Source: Chitinophagaceae bacterium (GTDB lineage: Bacteria; Bacteroidota; Bacteroidia; Chitinophagales; Chitinophagaceae). From it: DNA of 64,000 bases. The stretch is from positions 186,001 to 250,000 of the forward strand of contig JAMLHL010000001.1 of assembly GCA_023957125.1 (NCBI GenBank), in the 5' to 3' direction. Within the stretch, counting starts at the first letter, position 1; every line of letters starts with the position of its first letter. A program made the translations under genes and the position numbers. Below, one piece after another: positions 17,145 to 23,984 of this stretch. Below the pieces are notes generated by a model, which saw nothing but the letters and a program-made list of their open reading frames with translations, ran no database searches and was not told where the DNA came from.

Positions 17145-17840
17145 TTATTCAGCCATACCCAATCTTTCAAGGTATTTATCAATATAGTCCTGCATAAACT
17201 TTGATTTGTACTGCATGATAAAGCGGGGGTGTTCGAGTGGAATTATCTTTTTAAAAAACCTATGTTTTTCATTCAACGCACGTAGTATTTTTTCATTTTT
17301 CCCGCTGCCGAGACAAAAGCAAACTTCTGTATCAACGCCAAAGCCGATTTGTTTTTTTATACTACGGACCATAAAATCGTATGCCGCCTCGAAGAGTGCT
17401 TTATCGTCGTAAAAGTTGTAATTCACATCTTTGCCCAGCTTATTTTTAATAGTAAAGCCGAGGGGACAGATGGAGTTGATATAGAACTTTCCGTAAAACC
17501 GGTCTGTCCCTCCGTAGGCTTCTATCATATTGTAAACAAATACGGAGGATGGTTCGTGGGCTAAAGCCCCCGGATAAGGGATACCGCATTTTTCCCTTAG
17601 CCGTTTCGGATCGGTAAAAGGTACGCCCGTAAGACCTGCGCCGAAGCGGCCGGGGTTAATGCCCAAAATGATATGCCGGTGATTGGCATCATTGTAATAT
17701 TTTTTGTAGAAGACGGATGAAACCCGGAGGCTCTCCTTATTTTCCCTGAACGGGTTCATTACACTAACGCCCTCTGGTAGCTGGGCGTTGAACCGAAGCG
17801 ACTTATTAAAAGCAATTACCTTATCTGCAAAAGTGGTCAT
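17145..17840 (-). CDS. SMUG2-like uracil-DNA glycosylase family protein (DUF4918)
   Basis: A 231-residue protein of the uracil-DNA glycosylase superfamily. The first active-site block is HIILGINPGRFGAGLTGVPF (about residues 56-75), in which GINPG replaces the GxDPG of other UDGs, and the late block EHPRFIMQY provides the His loop. This matches the SMUG2/DUF4918 group, expected to excise damaged pyrimidines during base excision repair. Length is typical. It is transcribed alone, between a small membrane-protein gene and a quinone oxidoreductase gene. Confidence 0.82.
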   Translation of the reverse strand: MTTFADKVIAFNKSLRFNAQLPEGVSVMNPFRENKESLRVSSVFYKKYYNDANHRHIILGINPGRFGAGLTGVPFTDPKRLREKCGIPYPGALAHEPSSVFVYNMIEAYGGTDRFYGKFYINSICPLGFTIKNKLGKDVNYNFYDDKALFEAAYDFMVRSIKKQIGFGVDTEVCFCLGSGKNEKILRALNEKHRFFKKIIPLEHPRFIMQYKSKFMQDYIDKYLERLGMAE

Positions 17841-17883
17841 TCGATATTATACTGTAAAATCGTTTAATTCAGGTTTGGTACAC

Positions 17884-18828
17884 CTATGCTGGCGTTGCCA
17901 CTATCTTCCCTACGGTGTGCCCGGTTTCTATTTGTGCGTGAGCCGCAGCGATATGGGCAAAATCGTAAATCCTTGAAATATGGGAACGGATCATTCCCTG
18001 TTCCAGCAGGGAGGCGAGAATTTTCATATCCTTTCCGTCGGACTGTACTTTGAAGGTATGCCCCAGCATTCCGGCCGCTTCGGCTTTTCGGGCAACTGCT
18101 TCATTTCGCCCCGAAGGGATACTTACGATAATCGCTCCTTTTTTCATCACTTTCAGCGAATGGTCAATCGTATCGCCGCCAATGGTGTCCAGCACAATAT
18201 CTATATCAGCAATTTGATCTTCCAGTGTACCGGCAGTGTAATCAATAAACTGATGGGCGCCGGTTTCCAGTACAAATCCGCGATTTGCTGTTGAAGCCGT
18301 GCCTGCCACCCAGGCTCCAGCACGCCGCGCTATCTGCACCGCAAAATGTCCTACACCGCCGGCAGCCGCGTGAATCAAGACCCGCTGCCCCTTTTTTAGC
18401 GTGGTGAATGCATGCAATGACTGCCATGCCGTTAATGCGGCCAGGGAGGCGGCAGCAGCCTCATGGTGCGAGATGTTTGCCGGCTTCCCGGTAAGATGGG
18501 CGGCAGGCGCCGCCACGTATTCCGCATAGGCTTTTCCGTGGCCCGGAAAATTAATCATGCCGAAAACTTCATCATCTTTTTTGAAGGCAGATACCTTGCT
18601 GCCAGCCTCCACTACCCGGCCCGAAATGTCCCAGCCGGGGATCAACGGGTCTTCATATTTCAAAACAGGATACAATCCTTTACCGGAGCGGGTTTTTGCA
18701 TCAATAGGATTGATACTCACAGATTGTACTGCTACTAATACCTCCTCCGGCCCGACGGCCGGAACCGGTAATTCCTCCAAAACCAGGTTTTCCGGACCTC
18801 CTGCCTCCTTTAACACTATTGCTTTCAT
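17884..18828 (-). CDS. Zinc-independent quinone oxidoreductase-like NADP-dependent alcohol dehydrogenase (MDR)
   Basis: A 314-residue medium-chain dehydrogenase/reductase. The GroES-like N-terminal domain starts MKAIVLKEAGGPENLVLEE, and the Rossmann motif is HAAAGGVGHFAVQIARRAGA (about residues 147-166), typical of quinone oxidoreductase/zeta-crystallin forms that use NADPH. Cysteines of the zinc-binding class are absent. The start at 18828 was chosen because family homology begins there; an upstream open frame to 18933 overlaps the neighbouring gene's end. Substrate unknown. Confidence 0.9.
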   Translation of the reverse strand: MKAIVLKEAGGPENLVLEELPVPAVGPEEVLVAVQSVSINPIDAKTRSGKGLYPVLKYEDPLIPGWDISGRVVEAGSKVSAFKKDDEVFGMINFPGHGKAYAEYVAAPAAHLTGKPANISHHEAAAASLAALTAWQSLHAFTTLKKGQRVLIHAAAGGVGHFAVQIARRAGAWVAGTASTANRGFVLETGAHQFIDYTAGTLEDQIADIDIVLDTIGGDTIDHSLKVMKKGAIIVSIPSGRNEAVARKAEAAGMLGHTFKVQSDGKDMKILASLLEQGMIRSHISRIYDFAHIAAAHAQIETGHTVGKIVATPA

Positions 18829-18850
18829 TAATAAAATATACTTCTTATTC

Positions 18851-19054
18851 TTATTCGGGTAATACCGGTCCGTAATGCAATTTTTTCCCTGTCTGCGTTC
18901 TGTCGGGGAAAAGAACATCATGTGCCGTCTCATACCCTTCGGCTGCTATCCTGTCGAGTACCCGTTGTTCTTCCGATTTCTTCAGCATATATACTACCAG
19001 TCCGGCCACCACCCCGGCTGCGAGGGCAATTAGAATTTTATCTGTGGATTTCAT
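18851..19054 (-). CDS. Small YtxH-like membrane protein
   Basis: A 67-residue protein starting at ATG 19054 (MKSTDKILIALAAGVVAGL...). It has one Gly/Ala-rich membrane helix (about residues 6-23) followed by a charged helix, a layout like the YtxH family often linked to envelope stress. A TATCTTTG element at 19070-19077 supports this start. A longer open frame upstream to 19279 overlaps the GT9 gene and is not supported. Function unknown. Confidence 0.7.
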   Translation of the reverse strand: MKSTDKILIALAAGVVAGLVVYMLKKSEEQRVLDRIAAEGYETAHDVLFPDRTQTGKKLHYGPVLPE

Positions 19055-19069
19055 TCGCGTGTCTTTTTG

Positions 19070-19077
19070 CAAAGATA
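19070..19077 (-). promoter_or_regulatory. Bacteroidota -7 element for the small membrane protein
   Basis: On the minus strand the sequence is TATCTTTG (TAnnTTTG), with a leader of about 10 nt to the ATG at 19054. Confidence 0.5.
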
Positions 19078-19142
19078 ACCTTGTAAAAGTATATCCTATG
19101 AAAGCGCTGCTGTTGAAAACGATGATTTTACTATTTTTTACA

Positions 19143-20159
19143 CTATTGCCCGGTTTCCTGCAGCGGCACCAGCAGTTGCTCATCCCGGATATGGTGCGCG
19201 CATTTGAAATGTCCCATAGGACATTTTTTGTGTCCGTGCAGCCCGCAGGGACGGCAATCGAGGGCCTCCTCTGTTTCAACTATGAAGCGCCTGTCGGATA
19301 AAGGCCCGTAACCATATACCGGGGCTGTGGAGCAAAAAATCACCGTTACGGGGGCGTTCATGGCAGATGCGAAATGCATGGGGCCGGAATCATTCACATA
19401 ATTCATAGCCGCGCCCTTCATGAGTGAGGCGGATTGTAAGAAACTCAGCTTTCCCGCAAGAGAGATCACTTCCCGGTTGGTTTTTTGCCGGATGCGCTCG
19501 CACAGTGCCGCATCACCTGCAGCCCCCAGGAGATAGATGGTAAATGGGTAGGGTATCTTATTGATAAAACTGATCCATTTATAAGCGGGGTATTGTTTTG
19601 TAAACCAAACGGAAGCCGGCGCGATGCAGAGATAGGGGGAGGATTTTAGCGACCGTACGGCGTTATCGTCTTGTTGCGAAGGATACAGCCGGGGCTTATA
19701 TATGGAAGCGTCGGTAAACGATTGTACCAGGTTCAGATTGCGTTCAATTTCATGCGTTATCCCTTTTGCTTTATGAAGATCGTGTTTTACAGCAATGTCA
19801 AACAAAGGGCTGAGCGGGTTTTTATCAAATCCTATTCTTTTCCGTGCTCCCGAGAAGGCAGTGAGCAAACCGGTAGCGCTGTATCGCTGAACATTGATAA
19901 CTGTATCGTATTTATTTTTCCTGATCTGCCGCAGCAGTTGCCAGAGGTTCCGGTATTTTCCGTTTTTTTTATCCCAGACCAGTACCTCGTTTAAATGTGG
20001 ATGAGACTTCAGCAGGTCTTCGTTGCCTTTGCGCAGCAGAAAATCTATTCGCGCATCGGGAAAAAACGCCTGCAATTTCTCAATCAGACAGGTGGATAGT
20101 ACCACATCCCCGATGAAAGCGGTTTGTATAATCAGTATTTTTTCCATTTCGCCGCTCAT
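19143..20159 (-). CDS. Glycosyltransferase family 9 (heptosyltransferase-like)
   Basis: A 338-residue protein of the ADP-heptose:LPS heptosyltransferase family. It opens with ILIIQTAFIGDVVLSTCLIEKL and has PDARIDFLLRKG, IAPASVWFTKQYPAYKW in the acceptor/donor cleft, and FVNDSGPMHF-like NDSGPMHFASAM (about residues 257-268), the conserved D/GP/H motif. It probably adds a sugar to the LPS core at the cytoplasmic face. Its start lies one base from the end of the Sua5 gene, so the two are cotranscribed. Confidence 0.9.
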   Translation of the reverse strand: MSGEMEKILIIQTAFIGDVVLSTCLIEKLQAFFPDARIDFLLRKGNEDLLKSHPHLNEVLVWDKKNGKYRNLWQLLRQIRKNKYDTVINVQRYSATGLLTAFSGARKRIGFDKNPLSPLFDIAVKHDLHKAKGITHEIERNLNLVQSFTDASIYKPRLYPSQQDDNAVRSLKSSPYLCIAPASVWFTKQYPAYKWISFINKIPYPFTIYLLGAAGDAALCERIRQKTNREVISLAGKLSFLQSASLMKGAAMNYVNDSGPMHFASAMNAPVTVIFCSTAPVYGYGPLSDRRFIVETEEALDCRPCGLHGHKKCPMGHFKCAHHIRDEQLLVPLQETGQ

Positions 20160-20729
20160 TTATTTTCTCAGAGTAGTGATTGATCCATCCTTATTCCAAC
20201 GGATGATTACGGAGGGTTGTGCGGGAGTAATGTCATTCTGCCTGTACTGCACGATATAATCTACCCCCCCGGAGATGTATGGGTCAATGGCCTGGAAATT
20301 GGGGGGCGCCGGCTGTCCCGAAATATTTGCCGAGGTGGATACCAAAGGCTTTTTCAGCCTTTTGATGAGGTTCCTGCAAAATTCATCCTGCACGATCCTT
20401 ATGGCGATACTGCCATCGGGGGCGATCAAATTATCAGCCATTCCGAGAGCGCCGTTATAAATGACGGTAGTAGGACGGGTGGTGTTTGCCAGGTAATTAA
20501 AAACGCTCAGATCGGCTTCAGCCACATATTTAAGGATTTCCCTTTCCTCCGCCAGCAGTACGATCATGGATTTGGACTCCTGCCGTTGTTTCAGCATATA
20601 TATTTTTTGCACCGCCTGCGGGTTGGTAGCGTCGCAGCCCAGCCCCCAAACGGTATCGGTAGGATAGAGGATGATACCGCCGGATAGCAATACCGCCAGG
20701 CAATTCCCGATGTCTTTTTGAAAATCCAT
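20160..20729 (-). CDS. tsaC: L-threonylcarbamoyladenylate synthase, Sua5/YciO/YrdC family
   Basis: A 189-residue enzyme making threonylcarbamoyl-AMP from Thr, bicarbonate and ATP, the first step of t6A formation at tRNA position 37. Signatures are GGIILYPTDTVWGLGCDA (about residues 15-32), KRQESKSMIVLL (the KxR..K-M pattern), TRPTTVIYNG and STSANISGQPAP. This is the short form without the Sua5 C-terminal domain. It is first in a two-gene unit with the GT9 gene and has a TATTTTTG promoter element at its start. Confidence 0.9.
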   Translation of the reverse strand: MDFQKDIGNCLAVLLSGGIILYPTDTVWGLGCDATNPQAVQKIYMLKQRQESKSMIVLLAEEREILKYVAEADLSVFNYLANTTRPTTVIYNGALGMADNLIAPDGSIAIRIVQDEFCRNLIKRLKKPLVSTSANISGQPAPPNFQAIDPYISGGVDYIVQYRQNDITPAQPSVIIRWNKDGSITTLRK

Positions 20730-20733
20730 GCTG

Positions 20734-20741
20734 CAAAAATA
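20734..20741 (-). promoter_or_regulatory. Bacteroidota -7 element for the tsaC-GT9 unit
   Basis: On the minus strand the sequence is TATTTTTG, ending 5 bp before the ATG at 20729. The spacing would give a leader of at most a few bases, so the site could instead be chance. Confidence 0.35.
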
Positions 20742-20817
20742 ACGAGGCTTTGTAAAGCAGATGGAAATTGTTTCAAAAACGGGAGAGGGTTTGTAGAATT
20801 GGAATCATTATTCCCCT

Positions 20818-20825
20818 TATATTTG
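20818..20825 (+). promoter_or_regulatory. Bacteroidota -7 element for tRNA-Leu
   Basis: TATATTTG matches TAnnTTTG and lies 17 bp before the tRNA 5' end. Confidence 0.6.
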
Positions 20826-20841
20826 CACCCCGTAGATTTTT

Positions 20842-20925
20842 GCCCGGGTGGCGAAACTGGTAGACGCACTGTCTTCAGGTGGCAGCGTTCGCAAGGACGT
20901 GCTGGTTCGAATCCAGTCCCGGGCA
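20842..20925 (+). tRNA. tRNA-Leu (anticodon CAG)
   Basis: An 84-base class II tRNA. The acceptor stem GCCCGGG pairs with CCCGGGC and A is the discriminator. The D arm carries GGTAGACGC. The anticodon stem CTGTC/GGCAG holds loop TTCAGGT with anticodon CAG. The long variable arm and T arm (GGTTCGAATCC) are present. CCA is not encoded. Flanked by a promoter element and a terminator. Its last 13 bases are duplicated at 21846-21859. Confidence 0.97.
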
Positions 20926-20928
20926 CTT

Positions 20929-20954
20929 AACCACATTTTTAATGTGGTTTTTTT
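20929..20954 (+). terminator. Rho-independent terminator of tRNA-Leu
   Basis: A perfect 9-bp stem (AACCACATT / AATGTGGTT) with a 3-base loop is followed by a T run at 20950-20954. Confidence 0.85.
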
Positions 20955-21079
20955 ATGCTTTAAAACCGATGCCAATAAAGGGTTACATCGTTTCGCCTTT
21001 TCTATGTAATTAAATTTAAAGATTGCCGTTAAATAGTAACCCATGACAAGACGGCAAAAAACACAATACTTCTCTGCTA

Positions 21080-21469
21080 CTATACGAACTGAACGGCAGC
21101 CAGTTCCCTGCCAACCTGCTGAACACCCTTTAAAATGCGTTTAGTTTGTGCTGGTGAAGGTTTTTTAACTCCCTTAATGTATTGTGCCAAAAGACTTTGA
21201 TTAATGCCTATGCGTTCAGAAAGGGCCTTTGCATTAATTACTTTATAAAATTCAAAGAAGCTGGGCAATTCCAGTTCAAACTGTATTTCATCAATAGTGT
21301 ATGACAGCCCTTTATCTCCTGCATACAGATTTACAGCATCCAGAACATTGATTTTAAGTTCTTCAAAATTGTTACCCTGTGTACCTATAAAATCTGCCCC
21401 AATATTTACAAAAGCGGAATACCCTTTATCCTCTTTCAGTATCTGCATTTTTATTTTAGGTTTTCTCAT
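21080..21469 (-). CDS. hicB: HicB-family antitoxin
   Basis: A 129-residue antitoxin. The N-terminal degenerate RNase H-like HicB domain (about residues 8-65, with GYSAFVNIGADFIGTQGNNFEEL) binds the toxin, and the C-terminal helix-turn-helix (AKALSERIGINQSLLAQYIKG, about 82-102) would bind the operator and autoregulate. The start overlaps the hicA stop by 4 bp. The toxin-first order is typical of hicAB. The pair lies between tRNA-Leu and a copy of its 3' end. Confidence 0.88.
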   Translation of the reverse strand: MRKPKIKMQILKEDKGYSAFVNIGADFIGTQGNNFEELKINVLDAVNLYAGDKGLSYTIDEIQFELELPSFFEFYKVINAKALSERIGINQSLLAQYIKGVKKPSPAQTKRILKGVQQVGRELAAVQFV

Positions 21470-21663
21470 CTTTTTGTTGTTTTAATTTTTGCCTGTTTTA
21501 AAATTGCGATAAGCAACCCTTTTTTTACTTCACTTGAAGCATGGTAAGGAACAATAAGTTTACCTTCCTTGCTTTGATGTTCCATAATCATGTGACTGCC
21601 TGTTTGCCTCACCACAAACCACCCGTCTTTCTTAAGCAGTCGTACCAGTTCACTGGATTTCAT
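21466..21663 (-). CDS. hicA: HicA-family mRNA interferase toxin
   Basis: A 65-residue dsRBD-like toxin expected to cleave mRNA. The hallmark is KDGWFVVRQTGSHMIMEH (residues 11-28) with the catalytic His in GSH, followed by IVPYHASSEVKKGLLIAILKQA. Length is standard. A minus-strand TACATTTG element at 21670-21677 sits only 7 bp before the ATG, which would give a nearly leaderless mRNA. Confidence 0.9.
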   Translation of the reverse strand: MKSSELVRLLKKDGWFVVRQTGSHMIMEHQSKEGKLIVPYHASSEVKKGLLIAILKQAKIKTTKR

Positions 21664-21669
21664 CTAATA

Positions 21670-21677
21670 CAAATGTA
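21670..21677 (-). promoter_or_regulatory. Bacteroidota -7 element for hicAB
   Basis: On the minus strand the sequence is TACATTTG (TAnnTTTG) immediately upstream of hicA. The operator for HicB would be expected around it, but no clear palindrome was identified. Confidence 0.45.
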
Positions 21678-21845
21678 GCATTTTAACCATAAAGGTAATA
21701 AATATATTACTTTCAAGTATTAAGTTCTTTTCAGAATAAAACCAAACGTAATAACAAGATCATGTACCTCTAATGTTGTACCCCAAAATCTTATAAATAA
21801 GGATAATTAATTGATAATCATATTATAATACAAAATAATTTTGTC

Positions 21846-21859
21846 CCAGCCCCGGGCAC
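21846..21859 (+). repeat. Copy of the tRNA-Leu 3' end (possible attachment-site remnant)
   Basis: CCAGCCCCGGGCAC matches 13 of 14 bases of the tRNA-Leu 3' end plus one flanking base (20913-20926, CCAGTCCCGGGCAC) in the same orientation. The 920 bp between them hold the tRNA terminator and hicBA. This is the footprint expected of integration at a tRNA 3' end, although no integrase is present. Confidence 0.55.
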
Positions 21860-21860
21860 G

Positions 21861-21898
21861 AAAAAAGCCTGTAAATCAATAAATTGCAGGCTTTTTTT
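21861..21898 (-). terminator. Bidirectional terminator downstream of fbp
   Basis: An 11-bp stem AAAAAAGCCTG / CAGGCTTTTTT, extended by three more pairs, with a 9-base loop. It has a T run on either strand. It serves the fbp transcript reading leftward. Confidence 0.85.
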
Positions 21899-21945
21899 AA
21901 TTGACAATACATTCGAACAACTTGCATTCCCGGGATTAAAAATTT

Positions 21946-22944
21946 TTAAGCCAGGGCATCCATCAATTCCTCCATCATCTCCCGCGACCCCACAAAAAAT
22001 GGGCTGCGCTGGTGAATATGGGCCGGCGACAATTCCAGTATCCTTTTCTTTCCGTTGGTGGCGGCGCCGCCGGCAGCTTCGGCTATAAAAGCCATGGGAT
22101 TACATTCATAACAAAGCCGCAACTTTCCATTGGGCTTCCCTTCCACCTGCGAATAAAAATAAATGCCGCCTTTCAGCAAATTGCGGTGCATATCCGCCAC
22201 TAAACATCCATAATACCGGTTGGAATAAGGCCCGTTTTTGTTGTCCTTAACCGACATACAAAAATCTACATAGCGCTTCAGCCCGGGATCCACCCGGTTG
22301 TAATAACTGTTGTCAAAAGAATAATACCGCCCCCGCGGAGGAATCCGTATTTGGGGATGGGTCAGAAAAAAATCATTTGCAGAACGATCCAGCGTAAAAC
22401 CATTGACGCCGGCCCCGGTTGCATACACCAACATCGTGGAGGTACTGTAAATGATATAGCCGGCAACGACCAGGTTTGCACCCGGTTGCAGAAAATCTTC
22501 AGGTTTGGCCGGTTTCCCTCTGCCCGAAACACGTGGATAGACGCTGAAAATACTGCCGATAGACATGTTCAGATCAATATTTTCCGAACCGTCTATCGGA
22601 TCTATCAGCACCACATACCCCGAATTATTATTTGCTTCATCATTAAAAATAACCGCCTGTTCCGTTTCCTCCGACACCAGGCCCGCGCAGTGGCCACCGG
22701 TACGCAACGCATTTATAAAAATTTCGTTCGCATACTGATCCATCTTCTGCACCTCTTCCCCCTGCACATTAACCCGTCCTTCTGCACCCAATTTTCCGTC
22801 TAAGGCCGCCCTGCCTGCTTCATCGGCTATCCTTTTGGCTACCCCGCCGATATCCTGTATCAGCGCCGGCAGACCGCTGTTGCCATCCCGAAACTGCCGC
22901 CTTGTAAAATCACCTAATGAAATGTTGCCCTCTTCTTTTGCCAT
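21946..22944 (-). CDS. fbp: Class I fructose-1,6-bisphosphatase
   Basis: A 332-residue gluconeogenic enzyme hydrolysing fructose-1,6-bisphosphate to fructose-6-phosphate. The metal-binding motif VLIDPIDGSENIDLN (about residues 113-127), preceded by the acidic VSEETE, and the substrate loop around YYGCLVADMHRNLLKGGIYFY are class I features. PNGKLRLCYECNPMAFIAEAAGG near the C-terminus is also conserved. It starts 16 bp after the epimerase stop, so the two are probably cotranscribed with the sugar locus on its right. Confidence 0.95.
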   Translation of the reverse strand: MAKEEGNISLGDFTRRQFRDGNSGLPALIQDIGGVAKRIADEAGRAALDGKLGAEGRVNVQGEEVQKMDQYANEIFINALRTGGHCAGLVSEETEQAVIFNDEANNNSGYVVLIDPIDGSENIDLNMSIGSIFSVYPRVSGRGKPAKPEDFLQPGANLVVAGYIIYSTSTMLVYATGAGVNGFTLDRSANDFFLTHPQIRIPPRGRYYSFDNSYYNRVDPGLKRYVDFCMSVKDNKNGPYSNRYYGCLVADMHRNLLKGGIYFYSQVEGKPNGKLRLCYECNPMAFIAEAAGGAATNGKKRILELSPAHIHQRSPFFVGSREMMEELMDALA

Positions 22945-22960
22945 ATTCCCGCTCCTTATA

Positions 22961-23809
22961 TTATTTAGCTGCAGCCTGTTTCAAAAATTTCACTCCTTCA
23001 ATAGCTATGCTCTCGCGGGAAGGTTCCGTTTCTCTCCATATACAGGCGGCACGGGCAATGATCTCTATAGCTGGAGTAAACGATTCAATCACCACATCGG
23101 CATTATAACCCACCTGCTTTAAGGCCGCGAATATCGCCGTCCAGTTTATATGATCGTTTCCCGGTGTTCCCCGGTCGCAGCCACAGGCATGGAAATGAGC
23201 GAGCTTATCGCCTGCCTTTATTATCGCCTTCGCGGAATCTTTTTCTTCAATATTCATGTGAAAAGAATCGAGGTGCACATATAATGCGGATTCGTTTACA
23301 TCATTTACCATCTTTAATGCCTGGTCGCAGGTGTTGATGAAATCCGTTTCGAAGCGGTTCAGCGGCTCAATTGCCAGTTTAACGCCCAGGCTGCCGGCAT
23401 GTGCCGCCAGGGTACGCAGGTGCCCAACAACGGTATCCCATTGTTTTTTGTATTCTTCCTCAGGAACCAGTTCCGCTCTTCCTACGGCCGAATACAGGGG
23501 ACCGATCAATGCAGGATGCCCCAATACCGGAGAAAGATCCACGATGGCTTTCAGATAGTCCATAGCCCCTTTCTGCTCTTCCGCCGTTCCCCTGAAATCA
23601 CGGCCTCCCCCCATTGCCGCACAAATAGAACCACAAATCAGCCCGTTGTCATCAAGGGCTTTCTTTACCGTCACCGGATCAATATGGGAAGCGTCTTCCA
23701 AAGCTATTTCAACGGTGTCGAAACCCCATTTTTTAAACTGCGGGAACAATGAAATGCTCTCAGTAGTAAAAGGAGAAGTAAATAAAAATGTGTTGATACC
23801 AAATCTCAT
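22961..23809 (-). CDS. TIM-barrel sugar isomerase/epimerase (tagatose/psicose 3-epimerase-like)
   Basis: A 282-residue xylose isomerase-like TIM-barrel protein. The four metal ligands of ketose 3-epimerases can be placed: E in AIEPLNRFETDF (about residue 147), D in YVHLDSFHMNIEE (about 180), H in KLAHFHACGCDRG (about 206) and E in VVIESF (about 241). It would interconvert keto-sugars at C3 or act on a keto-glycoside. No signal peptide, hence cytoplasmic. Downstream of the SusCD redox locus and just upstream of fbp, which would fit feeding a released sugar into central metabolism. Confidence 0.85.
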   Translation of the reverse strand: MRFGINTFLFTSPFTTESISLFPQFKKWGFDTVEIALEDASHIDPVTVKKALDDNGLICGSICAAMGGGRDFRGTAEEQKGAMDYLKAIVDLSPVLGHPALIGPLYSAVGRAELVPEEEYKKQWDTVVGHLRTLAAHAGSLGVKLAIEPLNRFETDFINTCDQALKMVNDVNESALYVHLDSFHMNIEEKDSAKAIIKAGDKLAHFHACGCDRGTPGNDHINWTAIFAALKQVGYNADVVIESFTPAIEIIARAACIWRETEPSRESIAIEGVKFLKQAAAK

Positions 23810-23861
23810 GAATCAGATATTTTATAGTTTAAAATTGAAAGATCACTCCCGACGCCGGTAC

Positions 23862-23945
23862 GTGAGACACCCGCCAGGGCAACCATATTGTTGCTCCGTC
23901 TGCCTGGTTCAGTGGATACCAACCGGTAGCGGGTATGCGCCTCAC
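23862..23945. other. Nested inverted-repeat element between two genes of the sugar locus
   Basis: Paired arms nest inside each other: GTGAG/CTCAC, ACCCGC/GCGGGT, CCAGG/CCTGG and a central GCAAC/GTTGC hairpin (23879-23894). In the leftward mRNA it would form a long branched hairpin between the azurin-fusion gene and the epimerase gene. It may be an mRNA-processing or stability element, or a REP-type repeat. Confidence 0.6.
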
Positions 23946-23984
23946 ATAAACGAATGTAGGATATTCAGCCATACTTTTCTAATC

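Noticed and set aside
21080-21663. Complete mobile genetic element around hicBA
   Set aside because: There is no integrase, transposase or terminal inverted repeat; only the short tRNA 3' duplicate supports past integration, so no element was annotated.
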